NCBI GenBank assembly: GCA_028823185.1
Contig: JAPKBY010000021.1
Location: forward strand, 1-12,525
Source of the DNA: Planctomycetota bacterium
Lineage (GTDB): Bacteria > Planctomycetota > UBA1135 > GCA-002686595
Direction of reading: 5' to 3'
Length of the DNA stretch: 12,525 nt
The notes under the pieces are model-generated. The model ran no database searches. It saw nothing but the letters and a program-made list of their open reading frames with translations, and was not told where the DNA came from. Position 1 is the stretch's first letter. The number at the start of each line of letters is the position of its first letter. Below, in pieces: positions 5,258 through 12,525 of the stretch. The position numbers and the translations under genes were made by a program.

Positions 5258-8025
5258 GAGCGACGCTCAGGAACCTCAGAAGAGTCCTCCTCAGACTCCT
5301 CCGTTTCTCCAGCTTCCTCGGCTTCCTCAGCTTCGTCAGCTTCCGAGCTAAGCTCAGCGAGCGGGGCGTCTAGAGCGGCTGCGAGCGCCCGGAGCACCTC
5401 TAGCAGCTCCGTGTCCCCTTCTAAACCTAACCAAGGCACCCCTGTGGGCAGCACAGCGTCGACAGGGTCAATATCCAAGGTGGGCAAGCCGACAAAGAGC
5501 GGACGGACTCGAACCCGGAGAGGCTCCGAGCCTCCGACGCGCTCAACGAGCGAAGAGAGGTCTTCCAGACGAACCCCGTGTGGTTCAGAGAACCAGGCCT
5601 CTATTGAGATGAGAGCGAGGGTCAAATCAACAGCTGAGGGGAGCGCGTCGGCCTCAAACATGCCGTCAATAGCAGCGAGCTCTGCCGCGTCACGAAGATC
5701 CGTCAGCCCCAAGACCGAAGTCGGCACGTCCGGGCCGCTGACAAGCTCTCCTTCCAGCCTGACCACGTCTCGATAATCTCTGACTGCTTTAAAGGTCTCT
5801 CCCGCAGCCACGAAGAAGCGAGCGCGATCGCGGAGCACGAGCAAATCATCCACTTGATCCGGGGTTGAGCGCGCATAACCAAGAGCACGCTCAAAGTTCC
5901 CCCTCGTTCGTCCAGCAAAGCCAGCACGCACGCCATCGTTGGGATTGAACTCGAGGGCATCAAAGAGGTCAGCGAGGAGCAGGGCCGTAGGATGAGCCCA
6001 GCGTGGACGCTCAGAGTCTTCGGCGCACCTCTCGAGGTGCACCTCGATCAAGCGCTCCAAAAATGAGGTAGACACATCGTCTGTCATCAGCCCGGCCAAT
6101 GAGCCCGCAGCCTCACGGAACTCTAGTGACCACATCACGATGGCAGCGTGTTGTTCAGGCTCGAAGCTCTCTGCTACCTCATCGGAGAGAGCAGCGTGCA
6201 AGGCGAGCGCGTTGCGTAGACGCTGCACTCTATCCACCACTCCAGCAGCCCCCATCAACTGACTGGCTACAGCGAAGGTCCTCTGACCATCACCGGAAGC
6301 GAGCTTACCGAGCGCGGCGGTCAGAAAGCCCGCCGCACCTGAGGCAGGGTCAGCTAGGCGATCAAAGGCGCTGCTAGAGAGGATCGCCTCCACGAGCGCC
6401 GGATCCCGACGTCTGGAGAGGAGCTCCAATATGACCGCAGAGTCCTCCGCAGGGAGCCCTTGCTCAAGGACTCTGAGGAACAGACGCGCGTCCGTCGTCT
6501 CAGCCAACGGAGAGAGCGGGGCTGTCGCGAGCAGGCTCAAGGCGCGACGGCGCAAGCTCGCTTCATCATGCGAGAGCATCGCGACGAGCGCGTCTCGAGC
6601 TGCGATCGCTGACTCCGAAGAGACCTCAACCCCCTCAACGAGCTTCGTGACCGTGGCGACTAACTCATAAGCCACATCGGTCGGAGCCTCATCGAGGCAC
6701 GCTGCTAGGCGCGGCAGGTCCTCTGGACGGCCGACCAAGGCTAAGGCGCGCGCTGCTCCAGTCCTGATCGAGGGCGCTCGAATCGAATCTTCGATCGCGT
6801 CTAAGAGAACGCCACAGAGCTCGGGCTTCGTGGAAGGAGACTGCGGACGCTCGAAGAGAGTCTCAAGCGAACGCAACGCGCTCGCGAGTGAATCGACATC
6901 CACCAAACGTCCAGGCCTAAGCCACTCGATCAAGAGCGACTCAAGAGCCTCCGCTGCTAGCGCCATGCTGCAAGCGTCTGGGACGCCGGCTTCATCACGA
7001 ATCGGGAGCTCGGGGTCGAGAGGCATCCGCGCGAGGCCGTGAGCGACCGCTGCGATCAAAGTGACGTCACAGTGCGCTGCTCTGGCGTGCAAGGCCGTCG
7101 AGAACGCGCGCGCATCATAGGTGCAGATGTCCGTAGACCCGAGCTGTTCAATAAAGGCTGAGACGAGCGCGAAGAGCGGCAGAGGGTGCTCTTCAACCTG
7201 AAGTTGCTTCAAGAGCGCGGCGCGAGCCCGCGCTGGGTCGAAGGCCTCATCAGGAGCTGACGAAGCGAAGGCTTGAGAGAGAGCTCGCGCAGCGAGCACC
7301 CGCAGCTGTGGGTCAGCATCGCTAAGAGCGGCGGTGGCGCGCACAGAGTCCAGCGCATAGAGCTCCGCCGCGTACTCACGGACACGCGCGGTCGCCGCCT
7401 CCAAGTTCGCGAGATGTTCCACAGTAGGAGCAGAGCCAGCGCTGAGCTGGCCCAGCGCCTGCGCGCTCGACTCAAACCATGCCCCGCGCATTTGATGCAA
7501 AGCGTCCGCAGCCGCCACACGACGCGCAGGCCTCATTGATTCTAAGTTGACCGCAAAGACAGGCGCGACCGCTTCAAGCTTGAGCGCCGCCGAAGCGCGC
7601 GCAGCCGCACACCAGAGGAGATCAGGTGTCTCCTCATCAAGAAAGAGCGCCTGCAATGTGGCAAGAAAGGCCTCAGCCTCCTCACTCTCCAAGGTCTCTG
7701 CGACCAGGCCTAAGGCGCTGGCTGAGCGTTCAGAGCGAGCGGCTACCAAGCCTGCAGGGAGATCGGGCGGTGGCGGCGAGCCCGCCACCAACAACATGGC
7801 CTGCCAGCGCGCATCATCGACAACGAGCGCTGCAGAGCTTGACGCTACAGCCTCTTCACTCACGTCGGGGGCCAGCTCCTCCGCGTTCGAAGCACTCGGT
7901 ACAACGCAACTATGTGAGAGGAGCGCCGAGGCGAAGAAAAAGGTGAGAGCGGAGCCTGCGCTCGAAGAAGCGACACGAGCCCTCCCTCCTCTCTGCCCCT
8001 GCCTTCGCTCTGCGATCTTCATCAC
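5254..8025 (-). CDS. Exported HEAT-like alpha-solenoid protein of unknown function with acidic C-terminal tail
   Basis: A 923-residue protein, not recognised as a named family. It starts GTG ATG, so either 8025 or 8022 could be used. The SD AGGA (8034-8037) overlaps the TAG stop of aroK, giving 7 or 10 bases of spacing. The N-terminus has a basic segment (RRQGQRGGRAR), a hydrophobic stretch at 25-36 and LLSHSC with Cys40, so it is exported and possibly lipid-anchored, though the lipobox is poor. Residues 100-650 are Ala/Leu-rich helical repeats of HEAT type, clearest at 237-253 (DPQLRVLAARALSQAFA), 417-432 and 487-501. About residues 690-740 look TPR-like (ARFFVAAGETFKAVRDY). Residues 893-923 are a low-complexity Glu-rich tail, coded by imperfect CTTCCTC-type repeats (5280-5350). 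No catalytic motif was seen; a scaffold role is inference. It is likely co-transcribed with aroK. Confidence 0.85.
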   Translation of the reverse strand: MMKIAERRQGQRGGRARVASSSAGSALTFFFASALLSHSCVVPSASNAEELAPDVSEEAVASSSAALVVDDARWQAMLLVAGSPPPPDLPAGLVAARSERSASALGLVAETLESEEAEAFLATLQALFLDEETPDLLWCAAARASAALKLEAVAPVFAVNLESMRPARRVAAADALHQMRGAWFESSAQALGQLSAGSAPTVEHLANLEAATARVREYAAELYALDSVRATAALSDADPQLRVLAARALSQAFASSAPDEAFDPARARAALLKQLQVEEHPLPLFALVSAFIEQLGSTDICTYDARAFSTALHARAAHCDVTLIAAVAHGLARMPLDPELPIRDEAGVPDACSMALAAEALESLLIEWLRPGRLVDVDSLASALRSLETLFERPQSPSTKPELCGVLLDAIEDSIRAPSIRTGAARALALVGRPEDLPRLAACLDEAPTDVAYELVATVTKLVEGVEVSSESAIAARDALVAMLSHDEASLRRRALSLLATAPLSPLAETTDARLFLRVLEQGLPAEDSAVILELLSRRRDPALVEAILSSSAFDRLADPASGAAGFLTAALGKLASGDGQRTFAVASQLMGAAGVVDRVQRLRNALALHAALSDEVAESFEPEQHAAIVMWSLEFREAAGSLAGLMTDDVSTSFLERLIEVHLERCAEDSERPRWAHPTALLLADLFDALEFNPNDGVRAGFAGRTRGNFERALGYARSTPDQVDDLLVLRDRARFFVAAGETFKAVRDYRDVVRLEGELVSGPDVPTSVLGLTDLRDAAELAAIDGMFEADALPSAVDLTLALISIEAWFSEPHGVRLEDLSSLVERVGGSEPLRVRVRPLFVGLPTLDIDPVDAVLPTGVPWLGLEGDTELLEVLRALAAALDAPLAELSSEADEAEEAEEAGETEESEEDSSEVPERRS

Positions 8026-8034
8026 TCCCCCATC

Positions 8035-8571
8035 CTAGCCATCTATACCCGCTGCACCCCGCAACCCTTTCGCCAAGTCACTCGCGAGAGCAGAGATGTC
8101 CTTTCCCATCGTCTCATGAACACGTCCCACTAAGGCCTCATAGAGCGCCCTGCGACGCGGACCAATCAAAGAGAGCTCTTCAGCCGGGTCTGCGCCCGCG
8201 AGGAGCGGGCGACTCGTCTCATCTGCACCTCGTCTCCTCAGGAGCTCTTCATCTGGCGCATCTAACCAGATGAGCTTCGCGCCCTCGCCTAAGAGGCTGC
8301 GGTTCTCCTCACGCTCTATCACACCCCCACCTGCCGCGAGCACGAGCGCGCCGCGTGAGAGCGAGGCCGAGAGCGCGGCGACTTCTAAATCTCGGAAGCG
8401 CTCTTCACCTAGTTCCTCCAGGAGTTCTCCCACAGATCTCCCGCTGCCCTCTAAGGCAGCCAGCTCAAGATCGAGATCAACGAAGGGGAGATCGAGCTCC
8501 TTGGCCAACTCACGACCGACGGCGCTCTTGCCAGCGCAGCGCAAACCGAGGAGGACGACCGGTCGACTCAA
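8035..8571 (-). CDS. aroK: Shikimate kinase
   Basis: 178 residues, the normal length for AroK. It phosphorylates shikimate at O3 with ATP in the cytoplasm (chorismate pathway). Walker A is GLRCAGKS at 9-16; residues 10-13 (LRCA) differ from the FMGA of the E. coli type, but the loop is intact. Asp32 and Asp34 (VDLD), Arg60 in FRDLE, GGG at 81-83, Arg121 in the lid (SRPLL) and Arg139/140 (GPRRRALY) match shikimate- and ATP-binding positions of the family. The start is TTG at 8569-8571, overlapping the aroDE stop as TTGA, with the SD GAGGAA (8580-8585) 8 bases upstream. The overlap suggests translational coupling to aroDE, which supplies its substrate. Confidence 0.95.
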   Translation of the reverse strand: MSRPVVLLGLRCAGKSAVGRELAKELDLPFVDLDLELAALEGSGRSVGELLEELGEERFRDLEVAALSASLSRGALVLAAGGGVIEREENRSLLGEGAKLIWLDAPDEELLRRRGADETSRPLLAGADPAEELSLIGPRRRALYEALVGRVHETMGKDISALASDLAKGLRGAAGIDG

Positions 8572-10094
8572 CTCACATCTTCCTCATCGAGCGCGTGACG
8601 GAAGGCTGCCCTGAGCATCTCCTCATCCGGCTCCTGAGAGGTGAAGAGACGATACTGCCGAGCCGCCTGTCGAACGAACCACTCGCCTCCCGGAACCGCG
8701 GTGCAACCACACGCGATCGCCGCAGCGAGCAGCGGTGTCTTAACAGGTCGGTAGACCCCGTCTAGAACGAGAGTGTTTGGGCGAATCCACTCGGACGGAA
8801 TCGGCTCAGCGCCTGGATCAGTCAAGGACCCTGCGGGCGTGCAATGGATCAGGATGTCATGCTCACAGCTCTCGATCTCATCCCAGGCGATCCCAGTGCC
8901 GCCGAAGCGGCTCGCGAGCGCGCGCGCTCGCTCCACATCTCTACCAGCCACGATCAGCTTTGCGCCCACCTCGCTGAGCGCGGCGCAAGCCGCCGAGGCC
9001 GCGCCTCCAGTGCCGAGCACGAGGGCCGTAGAGACCGCGAGCGCGACCGGCCTGCCAGGCTCCTGTGAGTGCATCTGCATCGCTAGCTCGAGGGTCTCTC
9101 GAATCGCAGGGACGTCAGTATTGAATGCGCGCCAACCATCTTTCTCACGCACGAGCGTGTTCGCTGCCTCTGCACGCTCTGAGATGGAGTCCGTTGATCT
9201 TGATTGAATCAACGCACCTCCTTTAAACGGCGCCGTAATAGAGAAGCCACGGAAGCAGTCATCGTCAGCTAGCTTGAGAAACTCCGCGATGTCATCCGGC
9301 TCGAAGGCGAGGTAGACAGCGTCTAACTTCGCGCCCTTGAGCGCCATCCCATGCACGCGCGGTGACCAGGATTGTGCGATGGGTCTCCCGACGACGCCAA
9401 AGACGGCCGTCTCATGTGAGAGCCCTCCAGGCGGGGCCAATGCGTGCAAGTCGTTCACCCTCAACTGACCCGGCGCAGTCATCTCGCTCTCCTGAGAGCC
9501 GTGCAGTTGAGCGGCCGCGGCGTAGGTGAAGGGGGAGCCAAGGATCGGCGCGAGGACTCGAGTAAAGCTGCCCTTCTCCCCAGAGCAAAAAGCCACCAAG
9601 CCCTTACCGCACTCTCGCAGGTAGCGCAGCAAGCGGAGTCCATCCTCACAAGTGTTCGCGTGTGTGACGAGCTTCACTACGTCGCCCTCATAAAGGACGG
9701 CGCGGACCTCTTCATGGATCGCCTCTAGATCCTGAGGAGTTCCCTCGAGCTCATGCCGCGAGACGATTCGATGACACTTCCCCCCGACCTCACCCAGCTC
9801 TAGAGAGAGACGCCAATCGACGTCTACGAATCGACAGCCTGCTCGCGCCGCCATGCGTAAGAGCTCAAGGCGCTCATCGATAGAGCCCGTGAAGCTCCCG
9901 AAAGCCTCAGGCCCATGAACAGCAGCGATCACAGGCTTGGGGCACTGCTGCACGAACTCAGCCAAGCGCTCCTCGCTGAGATCACCCAAATCATCAAGCC
10001 TGAGCTCGATGAGATCTGCCAGCGCCGCTTGACGCAGCGCAGCCTTGGACAGCTCCTCAAAATCCGCGCCCTTGTGTGAAACGACGATCGCCAT
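8568..10094 (-). CDS. aroDE: Fused type I 3-dehydroquinate dehydratase / shikimate dehydrogenase
   Basis: 508 residues, two enzymes in one chain. Residues 1-215 are type I dehydroquinase: Glu30 and Arg32 in ELRLD, His114 in SRHEL, the Schiff-base Lys141 in VVKLVTH and Arg179 in SFTRVL. Residues 228-508 are shikimate dehydrogenase: Ser242 and Ser244 in QSWSPRVHG (shikimate binding), Lys291 in APFKGG and Asp327 in FNTD (catalytic pair), Asn312 in AANTL, a Rossmann loop GTGGAAS at 361-367, Arg386 in GRD (NADP phosphate) and Gln476 in the C-terminal QAARQ helix. It converts 3-dehydroquinate to 3-dehydroshikimate and then to shikimate, and its stop overlaps the aroK start. Such fusions are also known from plants and chlamydiae. 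ATG start at 10094 with no clear SD. A 12-bp palindrome lies 29 bases upstream. Confidence 0.96.
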   Translation of the reverse strand: MAIVVSHKGADFEELSKAALRQAALADLIELRLDDLGDLSEERLAEFVQQCPKPVIAAVHGPEAFGSFTGSIDERLELLRMAARAGCRFVDVDWRLSLELGEVGGKCHRIVSRHELEGTPQDLEAIHEEVRAVLYEGDVVKLVTHANTCEDGLRLLRYLRECGKGLVAFCSGEKGSFTRVLAPILGSPFTYAAAAQLHGSQESEMTAPGQLRVNDLHALAPPGGLSHETAVFGVVGRPIAQSWSPRVHGMALKGAKLDAVYLAFEPDDIAEFLKLADDDCFRGFSITAPFKGGALIQSRSTDSISERAEAANTLVREKDGWRAFNTDVPAIRETLELAMQMHSQEPGRPVALAVSTALVLGTGGAASAACAALSEVGAKLIVAGRDVERARALASRFGGTGIAWDEIESCEHDILIHCTPAGSLTDPGAEPIPSEWIRPNTLVLDGVYRPVKTPLLAAAIACGCTAVPGGEWFVRQAARQYRLFTSQEPDEEMLRAAFRHALDEEDVS

Positions 10095-10123
10095 GGGACG
10101 AGTCTAACGAGGAACTCGCTGAG

Positions 10124-10135
10124 AGGAACGTTCCT
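10124..10135. promoter_or_regulatory. Perfect 12-bp palindrome AGGAACGTTCCT upstream of aroDE
   Basis: AGGAACGTTCCT is its own reverse complement. It lies in the 55-base spacer between spoVG and aroDE, 29 bases before the aroDE ATG. It could be an operator half-site pair or a small hairpin. It has no T-run, so it is not a convincing terminator. Confidence 0.3.
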
Positions 10136-10149
10136 GACCTAAGAGACGG

Positions 10150-10602
10150 TCATTCAGCGAATGCACCAAATCCATCCCAGGCCTCGTGGTCATCCACAGC
10201 GCCCTGATAAGAGTCCCCCATCTCAGCAGCCTTCGTGACCTCTGAGCCATAGGCTTTCAAGATCGTCTCTGAGAGGTAGTTTCGCGCGCTCTGGTTGATC
10301 GGGTGAGCCATGTCCGCGTAGAGGCGCGGCCGCCCGCGCTCATCGGACTCTGCCCGCTCTGCTGCGAGCCTTGCGCCACAATCTGTGCAATAGCGCGCCC
10401 TCACATAGTTCTTACCACCGCAGTCCATGCAGCGATCGCAGACCTTGCGACTCGGCATAGCGACGAACTTTCGCTCGCCGCCCTCGATGATCTTGATGTC
10501 CCGGATGACGAGGGCGTCATCGATCGTAACGCTGGCAAAGGCCAGCAATTTGTCGCTCTGTTCCGGAATGAGCTTCACCCGGACCTCAGTGATATTCAGC
10601 AT
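10150..10602 (-). CDS. spoVG: SpoVG-family regulator with an inserted zinc ribbon
   Basis: 150 residues; classic SpoVG is about 85-100. The start at 10602 (ATG) is fixed by a strong SD AGGAGGTG (10608-10615); the frame is open to a GTG at 10629 but that has no SD. Residues 1-53 are the SpoVG N-half (ITEVRVKLI, AFASVTIDDALVIRDIKII, KFVAMPSRK). Residues 55-80 are an insertion with Cys58-x2-Cys61-x10-Cys72-x2-Cys75 plus Cys55 (CDRCMDCGGKNYVRARYCTDC), a zinc-ribbon pattern. A basic/acidic linker follows, then the SpoVG C-half resumes with LYADMAHPINQSAR. The tail ends GFGAF-AE. SpoVG proteins bind DNA and RNA and act as global regulators; the ribbon may add nucleic-acid contacts (inference). The gene lies directly downstream of ispE, as in the Firmicute ispE-purR-yabJ-spoVG neighbourhood. 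Confidence 0.93.
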   Translation of the reverse strand: MLNITEVRVKLIPEQSDKLLAFASVTIDDALVIRDIKIIEGGERKFVAMPSRKVCDRCMDCGGKNYVRARYCTDCGARLAAERAESDERGRPRLYADMAHPINQSARNYLSETILKAYGSEVTKAAEMGDSYQGAVDDHEAWDGFGAFAE

Positions 10603-10607
10603 AGTTG

Positions 10608-10615
10608 CACCTCCT
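10608..10615 (-). promoter_or_regulatory. Strong Shine-Dalgarno of spoVG
   Basis: AGGAGGTG on the minus strand, 5 bases before the ATG at 10600-10602. It is the strongest ribosome binding site in the window and decides the spoVG start. The 97-base spacer up to ispE shows no convincing promoter boxes. Confidence 0.85.
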
Positions 10616-10699
10616 GTTGATGAGGGCACATCCGAGGCTCTCCGCGTGAGAGGGCAGGAAAAGGCTGAATCTAAGGGGCTCTCCCGAGATTGAATTCGC

Positions 10700-11596
10700 T
10701 CAGAGCTTCATACAAACCCCATGAGAGGGGCTCGTAACGCAAGCCAGGCTCGGCTTCGGGAGCGCTGAAGACCTCTCCAAGAGCTCCGAAAGGGCTTTTT
10801 GAGCCTCGCTTCGGTCCTCGAAGAGGGCGAAAAAACTGGCTCCAGAGCCTGTGAGACGGGCATGGGCGAGTCCAGCAGCGTCCAAGGCGTTCCTCCAGGC
10901 TGCCAACTCTGGATAGAGGCTCAAGGCTGGAGCTTCGAGATCATTTCTGAGCTCTAGCCGAGCCTCAGCTGCGCTCAAGTTAGAAAAGTCCGCGGCAGAC
11001 TCAGGCTCCGAAGAGTCGCCTGCTGGCTCAAAGGCAGCAAAGACATCCGCCGTCGAAGCGTGCACAGAAGGAGTCAGCAACAAGATCGACCAATCCCCCA
11101 CTCGCTCGCGCGCCGAAACAACCTCACCACGCCCTTCACAAAGCGCATGACCAGCGCTCGCAGCGCGAAAGAAGACCGTGTCAGAGCCCAAGGCTCCGAG
11201 AATGGACTCGTCCATCTCTGTGTCCTCTCCTAAACCAAGAACCTCTCGAGCAGCGAGCAGCGCAGCGGCAGCGTCCGCGCTCCCACCTCCTAGGCCAGCA
11301 CCTGCCGGGACCCGCTTCTCAAGGGCGAGTCTCACTCCGCCGCTATGCTCGCAGCGCTCGAGCAGCTCAAGGACAGCGCGCACTGCGAGGTTGCTCTCAT
11401 CCTTCGGGACCCCCTCGCTGAAGTCTCCGCTGAGGTCTAATGAGACGCCCCGTTCTTCGCTCAGATCTGCCCGAACTAAGTCACCTAAAGAGATCGCGAT
11501 CATCGTGGTCCGCAGCTCGTGGAAACCATGCGGAGTCTCGCCGAGCACCTCTAAGCTGAGGTTCAGCTTCGCAGTGGCGAGCACCTCAACGCTCAA
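10700..11596 (-). CDS. ispE: 4-diphosphocytidyl-2-C-methyl-D-erythritol kinase
   Basis: 298 residues, normal IspE length, GHMP kinase superfamily. It phosphorylates CDP-methylerythritol at the 2-hydroxyl in the MEP isoprenoid pathway. Evidence: Lys10 in TAKLNLSLEVLG, GFHEL at 24-28, the GHMP glycine-rich ATP loop VPAGAGLGGGSADAA at 96-110, Asp139 in GSDTVFF (the catalytic Asp; the family usually has DVPFF), NDLE at 218-221 and LTGSGASFFALF at 248-259. The start is TTG at 11594-11596, overlapping the panC stop as TTGA, with SD AGGAG (11604-11608) at 7-base spacing. GTG at codon 5 is an alternative start but has a poorer SD position. It is translationally coupled to panC and is followed by spoVG after 97 bases. 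Confidence 0.96.
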   Translation of the reverse strand: MSVEVLATAKLNLSLEVLGETPHGFHELRTTMIAISLGDLVRADLSEERGVSLDLSGDFSEGVPKDESNLAVRAVLELLERCEHSGGVRLALEKRVPAGAGLGGGSADAAAALLAAREVLGLGEDTEMDESILGALGSDTVFFRAASAGHALCEGRGEVVSARERVGDWSILLLTPSVHASTADVFAAFEPAGDSSEPESAADFSNLSAAEARLELRNDLEAPALSLYPELAAWRNALDAAGLAHARLTGSGASFFALFEDRSEAQKALSELLERSSALPKPSLACVTSPSHGVCMKL

Positions 11597-12513
11597 AGCG
11601 TCGCTCCTTTTGCGCGCGCGATCTCACATGAGTCGCCCTCGCCTAAGATCAAATTATCGATCAGGCGCACAGCGCCGACTCGAGCTGCGATGAGCGCAAC
11701 GCCAGCAGCTAAGTCACCAACGGGATGCTCTGCACTCCACGCCTCGCGCTCACGGAGCGCGGCATAATCCAAGCGAACTTCAGGCACACCTTCTAGAGAC
11801 GCGCTGAGGATCTGACGCAGCGTCTCCGCGTCTCGCTCCCCCTCACGCCAGGCCCCATCGCAAGCAGCGAGGGCTCGAGAGAGAACGAGCGCATCTCTCC
11901 GCTCTCCCTCCCTGAGGCTCTCATTCCGCGATGAACGCGCCAAGCCGTCCTCCTCTCTAGACGTGGGGCAGACCTCGACGATGGGTTCGCCCCGGCGCTG
12001 CGCCAACTCTTGGACGATGAGCGCCTGCTGATAATCCTTTCGACCAAAGTAGGCGTGCGTAGGTGAGACGACCTCAAAGAGACGCTCTACGATCGTAGCC
12101 ATGCCAGCGAAATGACCGGCGCGCGAGTCTCCCTCAAGGCCGAGCGCCGAGGGACCTGGATCCTTCAGCGACCCCGGCTCCAGCGCGCCCTCTTCGTTGA
12201 GCTCATCAGGAAAGAACTCAGACAAAGTTCCCGTGAAGACCACGTCACAGCCGACGCCCTCAAGCAGCTGCGAGTCCCTTTCGAAATCCCGTGGATAGCT
12301 CTCTAAGTCTGAAGACTCATCAAATTGAAGCGGGTTCACGAAGACGCTTACGACCGTGACATCACATGCCGCGACGGCCTTCCGAACTAGCCCTAGGTGC
12401 CCCTCATGAAGCCCACCCATCGTAGGCACAAAGCCGATCGTCTTGCCAGCCGCGCGAAGCTGGGAGCAATGCTCTGCAGCAGGCGCGACCGCGGAATAGC
12501 GCTGCAAGCTCAA
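11593..12513 (-). CDS. panC: Pantothenate synthetase (pantoate-beta-alanine ligase)
   Basis: 306 residues, about 20-25 longer than E. coli PanC. It joins pantoate and beta-alanine using ATP, through a pantoyl-adenylate (coenzyme A pathway, cytoplasm). Motifs: GFVPTMGGLHEGH at 27-39 (His36 and His39 of the HIGH-like site), VFVNPLQF at 57-64, YPRD at 73-76, GHFAGMATIV at 133-142, YFGRKDYQQ at 155-163 and REEDGLARSSRN at 186-197 (KMSKS-like loop). The extra length is partly an acidic insertion around 104-130, just before GHF. The start is TTG at 12511-12513, again within a TTGA. The distance from this start to the VPTMG motif is normal, but an earlier start beyond the window edge cannot be excluded. 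The gene ends in the ispE start. Confidence 0.93.
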   Translation of the reverse strand: MSLQRYSAVAPAAEHCSQLRAAGKTIGFVPTMGGLHEGHLGLVRKAVAACDVTVVSVFVNPLQFDESSDLESYPRDFERDSQLLEGVGCDVVFTGTLSEFFPDELNEEGALEPGSLKDPGPSALGLEGDSRAGHFAGMATIVERLFEVVSPTHAYFGRKDYQQALIVQELAQRRGEPIVEVCPTSREEDGLARSSRNESLREGERRDALVLSRALAACDGAWREGERDAETLRQILSASLEGVPEVRLDYAALREREAWSAEHPVGDLAAGVALIAARVGAVRLIDNLILGEGDSCEIARAKGATL

Positions 12514-12525
12514 GCTGAGGCCCCC

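Noticed and set aside
10603..10629. GTG start of spoVG at 10629
   Set aside because: The strong AGGAGGTG lies between it and the ATG at 10602 and is placed for the ATG.
1..12525. CRISPR arrays, transposases, integrases or phage genes
   Set aside because: No short regularly spaced repeats and no recognisable mobile-element protein in any frame.

Overview
The window looks like chromosomal DNA from a planctomycete-type bacterium. This is inferred from protein style, not from a database search. Two secreted proteins end in the same C-terminal module: a Cys-rich or DxNxNGxPD linker, a WYRDP motif, and a GFNLSNG(L/M)E tail. There is also a SpoVG with a zinc ribbon inserted, an AroD-AroE fusion, and an S41 peptidase with a GCFSATD active-site motif. 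DNA is GC-rich apart from the AT-richer first ~200 bases, and nearly everything is on the minus strand.

Right part (about 5250-12525), minus strand, core metabolism in compact order: panC (pantothenate), ispE (MEP isoprenoid pathway), spoVG (nucleic-acid-binding regulator), aroDE (fused 3-dehydroquinate dehydratase and shikimate dehydrogenase), aroK (shikimate kinase), then a 923-residue exported HEAT-like protein of unknown function. panC/ispE and aroDE/aroK are each joined by a 4-base TTGA overlap. In both cases the downstream gene starts with TTG and has its own Shine-Dalgarno (SD) sequence. aroDE plus aroK cover three consecutive shikimate-pathway steps.

Middle (5098-5257): an initiator tRNA-Met gene with encoded CCA. 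Its sigma70-like promoter has a -35 box overlapping the stop codon of the HEAT-like gene. A strong intrinsic terminator follows the tRNA, and its U-tract ends 17 bases before the start codon of the next gene.

Left part (1-5081), accessory and exported functions: an S41-family peptidase (minus), a seven-bladed FG-GAP beta-propeller protein (minus), and a convergent secreted protein of unknown function (plus). This part carries marks of DNA rearrangement. A 61-bp in-frame repeat lies at both ends of the peptidase gene. A 29-bp direct repeat encoding the tail GLEITFCP-stop brackets the whole plus-strand gene. A 21-bp inverted repeat links the two convergent genes through their shared C-terminal module. 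The most interesting reading is that the conserved 3' ends of these surface-protein genes act as homology patches for shuffling gene cassettes. No CRISPR array, transposase or phage gene was seen.
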